Shown here: piece by piece, positions 22,156 through 32,000 of the stretch | Position numbering within the stretch: position 1 is the first letter of the stretch | Layout of the letters: every line of letters starts with the position of its first letter | DNA from: Edaphochlamys debaryana | Lineage: Eukaryota > Chlorophyta > Chlorophyceae > Chlamydomonadales | Length of the DNA stretch: 64,000 nucleotides | Assembly: GCA_016858145.1 (NCBI GenBank) | Contig: JAEHOE010000037.1 | Coordinates: 744,001-808,000, forward strand | Direction of reading: 5' to 3' | Program-made: the position numbers and the translations under genes | The notes under the pieces: model-generated | What the model saw: the letters and a program-made list of their open reading frames with translations, nothing else | The model's database searches: none | What the model was told of the DNA's origin: nothing

Positions 22156-25017
22156 CTACTGTTGGCGTTTTGCGATGGTGATGGGCCCCTGCGCCAGCAG
22201 CGCCCGCAGCCCCGCCAGCTTCTGGTCCTCCTTGGCGGCGTACGCGGCGGCGCGCTGGGCCGTCTCCTCCGCACGCGCCGCACCGCGCAGCTTGAGCTGG
22301 TCGGCGCGGCGGGCCTCCCTGGGCGGGGTTGGGGTTGGGGACGGGGATCGGATAGAAACGTGGAGGGGCGTGAAGGCAGCAGTCGACCTGTGGGCATCCC
22401 TCGGCGCCCCTCGCGGTCCCCGGCAAGCCGCGTGCTGCCCCAGCGCCCCCGCCCTTCCCCGCCCCCCGGTCTTGATCCTCCCGCGCCCCACCTGGCCCTC
22501 GCCGCCTCGATGCTGTCGCCGCCCCCCATGAGGGCGTCCTCGCCGCCCCGCCCCCCGCCCGGGATGTAGCCGCCGGGGCCGTCGTCGTCGCCCGCTCGGG
22601 CCAGCGCGCGCCGGGCGGCCTTCTCCGCGATCTATATGTGTACGTCAGGGAGGGGCAAACATTGGAAGCGGAAGAGATGCGCTTGGGCTTTAAAGCGTGT
22701 GACGGCAGTTGCGGCGTGGCGTGACCTTATGGCCAGGTAAAGCCCCCGCCAGACTGTGAAGAAGGCTGTTGTGTGGCGTGCTTCATGGTACCATAAGATG
22801 AGTCACGCGGGCCCTGCAGCCCCAGGCCCCGGGACTCACCACCTTGTCCCGCCCCGTCTCCCGCGGTGCGACCTCCTCCAGCAGCTGAGCGGCCCGCGCC
22901 TTGCCCTCGCGCCGCGCATCCAGCCGCCCTCTTGCATGCCTGAAGGGCACAGGTTGCGCGAAGGGATGTTCGGAGGAGGGTGTGGTCAACTTGCGGGGGT
23001 GGCACCTGATGACAGCATGATGACAGCATGTGAGCACAGGAAGGTTTGGTTGTCTCCCGCCTTGCTGGTTTGCCCCTGCTCTCTTGACCACGCATGCCCC
23101 GTCACGTGTCAGCCCCGCGGCCCATCCTCTCCCCACCCCTTCGCACCTTCCCGCCCTCCCATCCCACCCTCCCCAACACCCCTCCCCGCTCACCCCTCCC
23201 GCTGGTCCTCCATAAACGCCGCCAGCCCCGAGCTCTTCCCTCCTGCTCCTGCTGCCGCGCCGCCCGCCCCCGCCGCCCCCTTGAGGTTCCAGCGGTACCC
23301 GGTGCGCCGCTTGGGTGCCGCCACCAGGCCCGCGTAGTACCTGGGGCGGTGTGCGTATGTGTGTTGGGCAACGAGGAAGCCGTAAGCAAGCAGAAAGCCC
23401 GGCGAGACCCCGGAGGTGTGAAGTAGCTCCGCATAGCATCCGTTTTGGACCCTGTTAGACGCGGTGTTTCCGTTCGGCATGACGCCAACCCGCCGTCCCT
23501 GTGTTCCTCACCCCAGAAGCACCGGCATTCAGCTCCCTCCCGGCAGCCTAGCCCCGCCTCCTCGCATTCTCCACGGCCCCGCCTCTCACGCACACGCACC
23601 TGGGCGCCAGGCGGCCCTGGTTCCAAACGTCCACGAACTCGTCAAACAGCTCCCGGGCGCGTTCCGAGCTCAGCTCTGGAGAGGAAAGACGTCAATCAAG
23701 GCACTGCAGCAGCTCACCCCCGACCGCGCTGAGGACAAACACGAGGTCTCGAAACGGCCCCGCGCTGTTGCTTCCTTCGCACGAGGCGGCCCAGCCAGAG
23801 CACGGCGGTAGGCCAGCGGGCCGGGGCACTCGCTCCTGCCCCTTGCCCCCACCGTTGAACTGCGTGCGTCGCTCCTCCGCCAGGAAGGCAGCGAACTCGG
23901 CGTGTTTGAGGAAGTAGTCCTCGGCGCTAATGGGCTCCTTGACCTCGGTCACCTGGCGGGGGCAGGAGCACGGTGCCGGAGCGGGGCGCAAGGTGTGAGG
24001 CGGGGCGTGGCGGGTGGCCCCCAGGAGCGCCCCTGACCATCTGATCAAGTGCGCAACTTTGCGGGAAACCCGGTAGCAGCACCCCGGGTCCAACAACCCA
24101 AGCCATGTCCCCTGGCCCCCTCTCCTCCCCTTCCGCTCGCCCGCCTCCGCGCGCGCACCTGCACGGGCGGGAGCGGCCCCGCCCCCGCGGGTGCCCCCAG
24201 GCCCTGCGCCCGCCCCGCCGAGGAGGCCCCCGCCGTGCCCCCACTGGCCCCCGCCGCCAGGTGTTGCTCCAGGAAGGCCCGCGCCTGGCGGACCAGCGCG
24301 TCATCCTTGTCTGGGCCGGAACCGGACAAGACGTGGAGGAGGACCGGACAGGAGAATGAGGGGGGGAGGGTCGAGGGGGTGGTAGGGACGAGCGGTGAGG
24401 CAAGGGAGGCTGCCGGTGCCCGCTGCCGGTGGCTTGTATGGCGTACGCAAGGAGAGGCCGAGGAAGAGAGGTGTGGCAGGCGGGGTGGCGATCCCGCGGG
24501 GCCCAGGGGCTGCTCACCTTTGCTCTTTGACTTGTCTTTGGACTTTTTGTCCTTCTTCTCCTTCTTGTCTTTCTTCTCCTTCTGTAGGTCGAGTAAGGGC
24601 AAGGCGCGGTCAGGGAGAGGTCTCTGCCCTCAGGTGAGGAATGCCGCCCTGCCCCCCGTGCCTGCCCTCCACAACCCCAAGCCCCCGCCTTTCTCCCCCG
24701 CCTTCACCCCACCCCCGTGATGTCCCCCGCCATTTTCGCTGGCCCCTACGCCCAAGCCTCGCCAAACAGCTTGCACAGCGCACGCCGCCTGGGCCTGGGC
24801 TGCAGCCCCCGTTGACGCACCGACCTTGCTCTTCTTCTTGTCTCTGCGCCGCTCCTCCCGATCGCTGTCGCCTACATCACAAGAGTGTTCCCTCGACTGA
24901 GCGCGTCAAGCTTCGGCCGCGCCCGTGCAGCAAGTTGCGGCACCCACTGCTGGAATCGTCAGAGGAGCTGCTGCTTCGGGAACGCTTTCGGTCCTTCTCC
25001 TTGTCCTTTTTGCCCAT
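22156..25017 (-). CDS. SCI1-like (style cell-cycle inhibitor 1 family) nuclear protein
   Basis: Exon 1 begins MGKKDKEKDRKRSRSSSSSD at 25017. It and the next two exons make a Lys/Arg/Ser-rich, RS-like basic head (also KEKKDKKEKKDKKSKDK near 24.57 kb). The conserved core follows: DKDDALVRQARAFLEQHLA (24.3 kb), EPISAEDYFLKHAEFAAFL (23.93 kb), ELSSERARELFDEFVDVWN (23.66 kb), then LAPRYYAGLVAAPKRRTGY with the W-N motif (23.3 kb). This order matches plant SCI1, a nuclear and nucleolar protein tied to cell-cycle control. The C-terminal third is charged and helical and ends GPITIAKRQQ at 22156. The family match is by motif recall. The role in an alga is unknown, and a splicing-linked role is equally possible from the basic head. 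Exact borders of the small basic exons are uncertain. Confidence 0.72.
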
Positions 25018-25685
25018 CGTGTGGAACGCGCGTCACTTGGCGCCTTGAATAAACGTCTCGGCGTTGCAATGAAGTGCAGATGTGCAGGCTCGTCGACGAA
25101 TGGAAGTTATATATTCAGCGTGTCAGCTATTCTGTTGTGAGTGTGGAGGTTTGCGGGTCCCGGGGCAGACCTCGGAGGGCTTCCTTGAGAGATGGGGGGG
25201 GGCATACGCACGGCACCCTTGGCACGCCTCCATAGGCTCTCACCAGCATGGGGCAACGTGGAGGTACGTCCCCAGTTCCCACCTGCCTCCACTGGTGCTG
25301 GGCTGCTGGCCTGCAAGTAGGTACCCTTGCAGAGCTACGGTTAAGGCCGCTGCTCGGCTCTAGGGCCACAAGTCGTGCCGGTGCGTTACATTACTAGATT
25401 CACAGATCGTCCAGTGCCGCCCTCTCCAGGTTCCACATCCCAGCAAGTCCATGACCCCCCTGGGGCCTCAAACCCCTGCCACAACCCTCGCGCTGACCTG
25501 GCCCGGGCCCCTTCCTCCCACTGACCAGTCCCCCAACGGCCAGTCCCCAACCTCCGCTTTGCAAATAGCCCCGACCCATCGCAAAACAACCGCCAGCAGA
25601 CTGTCCGGTCTGAGCCTGCCAGCGCCACGCATCGCCGTACCGCAGCCCTGCCCCGCGCCTCCCTCTGCCCTCCGGACCGCGCCGC
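25018..25685. other. intergenic: SCI1-like promoter and RTF2 3' UTR
   Basis: The right part should be the 3' UTR of the RTF2 gene and the left part the promoter of the SCI1-like gene. The stretch around 25.03-25.14 kb is relatively AT-rich (GTTATATATTCAG). No coding exon was found. Confidence 0.4.
25386..25390 (-). promoter_or_regulatory. TGTAA polyadenylation signal (minus strand)
   Basis: TTACA on the plus strand reads TGTAA on the minus strand, about 300 nt past the RTF2 stop. Confidence 0.45.
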
Positions 25686-27611
25686 TTAGGTGAGGTTCAT
25701 GCCGCGGGCCGACAGCGCCCGGCAGCAGAACGTCTCCTTCTCCATCTCGCCGGGCTTGGAGGTGCGGAAGAGGGAGGAGTACACCTCCTTGGTGGCGCCC
25801 TCCGGCAACTTTAGCCGCTTGGAGGGGCCCGCCCCCGCCCCGCTGCCCTTGCCCACTGCCGCCGCAGCCTGCCCCGCCACATCCTCGGGTGTGGGCGAGG
25901 CGCTGCGGCGCTTGGCGGCGCCGTCCGCAGCCGCGGGTCCGTCAGCTGCTGCCCCAGCCGTCGCGGCCGCGGCCGCTGCCGAGCGCTTCTTGTCCTTCTT
26001 GGAGGCAGCCTTGTCGGCCTTCTCTGCCGCTCGGGCCATGAGCCGCGCGCGCAGGCGGTCCAGTTCCTCGCCTGCGGGGGTGGGTGAGGTGGGTGGGAGG
26101 GAGCCATGAGGAGGAGTGGCGTGTGGGAGCCTGGGGCCCGCGGGAGGAGCAGCGCGCGGACTGTTCCCGGTGTCGCGCGGTATGGCCCGGCAACCCAGCC
26201 CCACACCCGGCTCGATGCCTTCAGCCGGTGCCCTCGCGCCAGAGGGTGCTTCGCCGGGCGCCCGTCCCTGAGGCCAGCGCAGCCCTGCCCCGCCCGTTTC
26301 GTCCCGTCTGTCCCTACCCACCCCCCACGCCCCCTTACGCACCAGTGGGGTTGATGGGCAGCGGGTCGCACTCGGCCACCTTCCTGCCCGCCAGCTCCTC
26401 CACAGCCGCCGGCACCTCCTTGACCGCCTTCTCGCTGACCACCAGCCCTGCGGACCGACGATAGCAAACGGGCTATGTCAAAGGTGCTCGCAATCCTCTC
26501 CCCACCTTTCCCGCCCTGTCCGCCAGCACGCGAGGTGGCATTAGGCGAAATCTCGCTGCCCACGTCGTGCCACCTGATACCGTCAGTACGTTGCGTGAAG
26601 GCTTCTTTCTCAAGCCGCTGGCCCTGCCGGCCCCGCCCGAGAGCCCGCCCCCGCCCAGTGCGGCACGCACCCGAGGGCCGCAGGACAACGAACTTGTACC
26701 GCCCGTTGAGCGCCGCCCCGCTGATGGGGCAGGCGAAGTCGCTGTCATTCGAGGGCTGGAAGGACGTCTGCAAGGACATCGCAAAGCATGGGCCGGTGTT
26801 GGCAGGCAGACAACATTGGCTGCAGCGTAGCAGGATCTCACCTGCGAAGCCGCCGCTTTAGGTGCGCTTGAGGTGGCCGCACGGTGCAGTTTGACCTCGG
26901 TGACGGAGCGCAGGCCTGCGGAGCAGGACAGCAGCCCGGCGTCATACACCCGGCGTGCCTCGCCCCACCCCCCTTCAAACCAAGAGCCCCCTCCGCGCTT
27001 TTACGGGCAAGCCACCATGCCTTGTGCGCACCCACCGGTGATGTGGGACAAAGTGGGCGGCAGCGTCTTGTCCAACAGGCGCTGGATGAGGGCATCCTTG
27101 TTGTACAGGCTCCCGAGCTCGTCAACCACGCATGGAGGCGACAGAGGCTCGTTGGATAGGTGGCATCGCGTCCAGCGGGCCAGCCGCTCCTCCTCAGGGT
27201 TCACCTTCTCCACCTTCTTGCCCAAATACATCTCCAGGTAGCACGAGCGCGACTCTGCGCCCGTTGAGCCACCATCTCCACCGCCACCGCGAAGCCTGTA
27301 GGTTGCGTGCAGCGTTGCGCACGGCTCCAGCCCGGCAACATCGCTGAGGATGCGCTCGTCGGGTAGCGAAGCCCCAGCGTGTTGCAGGCGCTGCAACCAT
27401 GCACAACAACGACAATCAATGATTGGCGGAGGCTTGGTATTCCCCAGCCCAGGACCCGAAGCATCTCGTTGCAACTCACCAGGAACCGGCACGGGCCTAG
27501 CTGCGCGTCCTTGGCGCACAGCAGCTCCTTAAGCCTCCCGACGGTGTCCTCAGCGGAACATTCCAAGGCCACAGTGCCGACTGCGGCACCACAGCGCACG
27601 AAGAGCTGCAT
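25686..27611 (-). CDS. RTF2 (replication termination factor 2) with N-terminal ubiquitin-like domain
   Basis: The ATG at 27611 starts a ubiquitin-like fold (MQLFVRCGAAVGTVAL; RLQHAGASLPDERILSDVAG; ATYRLRGG). The Rtf2 domain follows: SCYLEMYLGKKVEKVNPEEE, RCHLSNEPLSPP, GSLYNKDALIQRLLDKTLP, then FACPISGAALNGRYKFVVLR at about 26.7 kb and the helix EELDRLRARL. Rtf2 is a divergent RING-like (C2HC2-type) domain. Family members act at stalled replication forks, and the plant form has been linked to pre-mRNA splicing. The plant protein also carries a ubiquitin-like head, so the fusion is expected in the green lineage. The C-terminus is Ala/Lys-rich and ends in a conserved-looking block (EVYSSLFRTS) with a stop at 25686. 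The ubiquitin-like part ends LRGGGG, as in processed ubiquitin. Probably nuclear. Confidence 0.88.
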
Positions 27612-28019
27612 TGCCGTCCGAGTGCAGCCTTTAGGTCAAAACGTCGACGCGGAGTGGGTATCAAGTGACGGAGGGGGCTGCAGAGTGAAACAAGGCCCTT
27701 GACGGGCTGGAACTTGGCGGTGGGGCTGTATGTAACTGCACATGCCGTACACATGTCGTACGGGTCCTCTCGTGTCATTGGGTAGGCTCGCATGCCATGT
27801 GTGCCCCAAACGCGTGGGCACCGGCGTCGACCGCCACGAAGTCGCTTCGCCCGAGTCCTCCCGAGTCCTGGCCCGGAGCTGCTTCTCCTGGCGTTGGCTC
27901 CACCCTCCGACCTAGCCCGAGCGTTCTAGTCATTCCAGTGCGCCCGTCAAGGTGCTGCCCGTTAAGCTTCTGTTGCGGTCCTGCCACGCACCGCCATATG
28001 CATGTGGACACGCTCGGCA

Positions 28020-28480
28020 AGTCACAGTCCGACAGCGCCAGCAGCTAATGGTCAACGGGCACCTGTCCGATGCTTTCCCTGTTCGCAATGGGCTAGAGCA
28101 GGGCAGCACGCTGTCTCCCGTCCTTTGGGTGTTGCAGCTCGAACCCCTTACCTCCTACCTTCACCACCTCTGCTCGACTGGGGCCCTGCGAACCCCTGCG
28201 CTGCCCACCGGTGCCCCCGCCCCGCCAGCCTCCCATCATGCAGATGACACCGTGCTGCTGGTGGAGAACCTGGACCGTGACGGCCCCATCGCCAAGGCGG
28301 CCGTGCAGCTCTACTGCGACGCCAGCAACGCCAAGGAGAACGCTACCAAGGCCAAGGGGTTCGTGCTTGGCTCCCACCCGCCTGTGCATGGCGCCCGCCG
28401 CCGGGGCCAGCTTCCCGCAGCCTGGAGAGGACCCCCAGCAGCGCCAGCCACGGCCAGCCAGCCGTTTGCGAACCGGCAGA
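28020..28480 (+). mobile_element. decayed LINE (L1-type) reverse-transcriptase fragment
   Basis: An open stretch encodes RQRQQLMVNGHLSDAFPVRN, then GLEQGSTLSPVLWVLQLEPL, then HADDTVLL, then KAKGFVLGS. These match the RT core of L1-like non-LTR elements: the G-x-x-Q-G-x-x-L-S-P motif, the [F/Y]-A-D-D active site, and the K-S-x-x-L-x-x-G-S segment. The first residue of the active-site box is His instead of Phe or Tyr. No endonuclease domain, full RT or clear poly(A) tail is visible, so this is an internal fragment. It lies between the RTF2 gene and the receptor-kinase gene. Confidence 0.72.
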
Positions 28481-28549
28481 TGCTTGGGGCCGTGAGCCCC
28501 CTCGGCGTTTGCGATTGCGTTTGTAGTTGGGCGGTATCTTATCGGTTCC

Positions 28550-28593
28550 GTGAGAGGGGGGGACCCCGTCCGTCACCGTGCCGCCCCTCTCAC
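28550..28593. repeat. 10-bp perfect inverted repeat
   Basis: GTGAGAGGGG (28550-28559) and its complement CCCCTCTCAC (28584-28593) flank a 24-nt loop just downstream of the LINE fragment. This could be part of the element's 3' end or a chance stem. Confidence 0.5.
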
Positions 28594-29064
28594 GAGAGGG
28601 GCCGGGGGAGGGCAGGGCGAGCAGAGGAGTTAGGAGCCTCGCTCCTGTTACCGTCAACCGGCGGGCGCCGTGCGCAGTCCTCCTCTTGGACTCACGAAGA
28701 AGTACCCTTTTGCTATATGCTGTTGATGCTCGCTCGTCGCTTGTTGGAGTGCTGCGGGCGGCCCCGGACGGCACGGCAAGCATCTGTCTGGGGTCACGCG
28801 GGACGGCTTGCCCCGCCACAGTAGAATAGAACTATCTCTACTTGGACTAGACCTGTACACGGTTGTCAGTATACCACTGCGCGCCAGGCATCAAAATCGT
28901 TGTTGGCCCAGGGCCGGCCCTCTTGACCACGGAGCGTTCTAGCCCTTGCCATCTTTTTGCACTCGACCAGCTCGTCAGGGCAGCGGGGGGCTCACCTCGC
29001 CTGGCCGGCAGCGCGGGAGCATGGACGACCTGTAGCGTCAAGCTTGGGCCGCAGAGGCGCAGCA

Positions 29065-32000
29065 ATGCGGCGAAGGCTCTACGGTCCAGCGCTGCTTTTG
29101 CTTCTGCTATGCGTGTCCGAGGTCAGGCCGGGTTGGGAGAGAGGACCTGCAACTCGCGCTCGCAGCGAGCTGCACCAGTTTGAGCTCGGGGGCTGGGCTC
29201 CAGCACCTGGTGCTTGTTGGCGCTTGGGCTTTGTGAATGGCATGGGGCTGCAGAAAGCCTGTAGTTGCTGGAGCGACAGCCGGCGGAATCCCGAGGCCAA
29301 TTCTCCTCGCCTGGGCCGTGGCTGACTCAAAGGCCGCACACAAGCTCGTGTTCGGGGCTCCGGACACCTGTCAGTGCGGGGTCGGTGACGCGTTGACGAC
29401 CGGTCGTGCGCAAACCACGCGCGACCCCGCTCCCCCGCTTCAGGCACCCCGCAACCGGGCAGCGCTGGGCCCACCGCCGGACGCCCCTGGTCCGCCGGGA
29501 CTGGCGGCGCAGGAGCCTTTGGACCCGGGAAAGGTACCGGACACAATCCTCCAGCTGTACGCCAACACAACCGTCAGCGATTGTGCTGACTTGCAGCAGG
29601 TGAGTGAGCTGGCCGCTAGGCCTCGTTTAGCGACCTCCACGCACCGTGCCCTGCCAGTGCCAACCCCGCTTACCCACTCACTGCCCCTTTACATCCCACC
29701 CCGTGTCCCATAGCTATGGCTGGACCTTCTGGACATGGTGTTCTCGCGCAACCAGCTGTGCTACATACGCGAGGACGCCTCCCCGCCCCCCATGGCAGCA
29801 TTCCCCACCCCCTCGCCCGGTTATGGGGACGACCGCCCGGCCTCGCCAGCGGAGGCAGGGATGCTGTCACCACCACCCCCTCCGCAGGGCAGTCGTCCAT
29901 TCGTGCTCTCAGCGCGCCTCGCCTCACTCGCGATTGCGATGCAGGTCCTGTCACAGCTGGACACGCCGTCTGGCCCGGACATGGCAGCATTCATTGCAGC
30001 AGCGGGGGTGCCCTGCGGCCAGCCGCTCCTCGCCAGCACGCTGGGCGAGAGCCAGTCGATTCCGGACACGTACGTGTTTTCATGCGACGGCTCAGCAACC
30101 GCGCCGAGGGCGGCGTCCCTTGTCCTGCCCTCGCTCTGCTGCGACGCGCCGGGGGGCCTACCCAAGCCGCCGCGCCGGATCATGCCGCCGCGGCCGCCTC
30201 CGTTGTTGCCGCCGTGGGCGGGGTCTCCCTCACCGGAGCCGCCCGCCATGCCGCCTTGGGGCTGGCCGGACGAGCCATCGAGCCCTCGGGCGCCCAAGCC
30301 GCGCAAGATGCGGCCGCCACCGAACACAAACCCGGACGGCCCCCAGCTTGGGCTGTTTGTGATGCTGGACCCTTCCCTCGTGGCCTGCACAAAGCTGCTG
30401 GCAGCTGCGGAGACCCTGGCCCTGCCGTACGGCCTGACCAACGGCCGGTTCACGTGCCGCGCCAGCACCGAGCCGGGAGCATACCGTGCCCGGTACGGCA
30501 CGATGGCGCCCACACCGTACGACAACACGACCACGGCTTACGTGATCGTGGCGGGGCAGTGGAGCTACCGCGTCTTCAACCGCGCCTTCAAGCGTCTTCA
30601 AGCGGCGCTGGCGGCAAGCGTGGAGGTGTTTGCCTCTCTGGGCATGATCCCGTGTGGCACAGAGGTCCGCGCGCTTCTGCTGAATCCCTCTGGCGGCCTG
30701 GCCCGTGAGGGCGCTTACGGCTGTGGCAGCTCTCTGCCCACGGAATACGTTCAGAAGCTGCAGGCCCGTGGGCTGCTGGTGGAGCCGCGGCAGCTCATGT
30801 GCTGCCGGCCGCCGCCTCCCCCAGCGCCACCGATGCTTCCGCCTCCTGCGCCGCCGCCACCGGACCTGCCGCCGCCGTTCCCCAGCCCGCCGCCACCGCC
30901 ACTGCAGCCGCTGCCGCTGCAGCCGCTGCCGCCGCAGGCTCCGACGCCCATTGAGATGGCCCCCCCGCCGCCCCCGCTGGCGCCAGGGTCAGGGTCGCAG
31001 GATCAGAACGGGACCGGCACGGACGGAAGCTTGCAGGGTTCGGGTGGGGACCAACAGGCCGCCGCGCCCTCAAGCAAGAAAGGTGGGTCCAAGGGCCGAT
31101 TTCGGGCTGGTATACGGCAAACTAAGGGCTGCACACGCCAGGACTGGGCGGTCGGGACCTTGTGCGCCCTGTACCGTGCTGTAAAGCGGGGACGCGGTTG
31201 GTGGTGGTTTCACGTGTGCTGCCCTCTCGGCCCTGGACCCCTGCAGGACCCGCCCTGCCCATCGCCGCGGTGGTGGCCATTGCTGTGCTCGGCTCCGTGG
31301 TGATTGGGTGCCTGGCCCTGGTGGCGGTGCTGCTGCGGCGCCGGCGGCGGCGCGTCAAGCTGCACGACCTGTCCAAGCCGCCGCCGCCAGCAGGGCAGGG
31401 GTCGCCAGGAGCCGCGGGCAAGGACGGGTCCGGGGGCCCGGGCGGCGGCCGGGGCGCAGGCCCGGGCTCCGGGTCCTCCTTTACGGACTCTGGCTACGTG
31501 GGGATCGCGGTGGGGAGAGCCAGCGAGGGCGGGGCGGCGGCGGCCGCCGCAGCGGCGGCGGCCCTGGGCGTGGGGCCCGGCGGCGCGGCGGCCGACGGGG
31601 GCCTGGCCAGTTCGGAATCGGCTTCGTCCACGGCCTCGGAGGGGGCGGTGGCGCTGGTCGTGGACCCCGTGGGGCCCGGGCTGGGCCCGCTCGCGGCTGG
31701 GCCCACGTGCGGCGGCGGCGGTGGCAGCATGTTCAGCGCCATGGACGTTTTCCGAGGCGCAGCACACGAGATCTGTCTGTCGGCGGCGCCCAGTGCGGCG
31801 CCCTCGGCCGCAACCGCCGGCGCAGCGGCGGCTCTGGCCCTAGCCAGCGTCGTGCCGACAGGGGGACCGTCTGGCGGAGCCACGCGCGCCGGGCCGACGC
31901 CGCGACACCCCGCGGCGACGGCGACGGCAGCGTCGACAGCGCCTCCGCCACCGCCAGCGCCTGCGCCCAAAGAGGTCACCCTGCTGGACCTCTTCAACCA

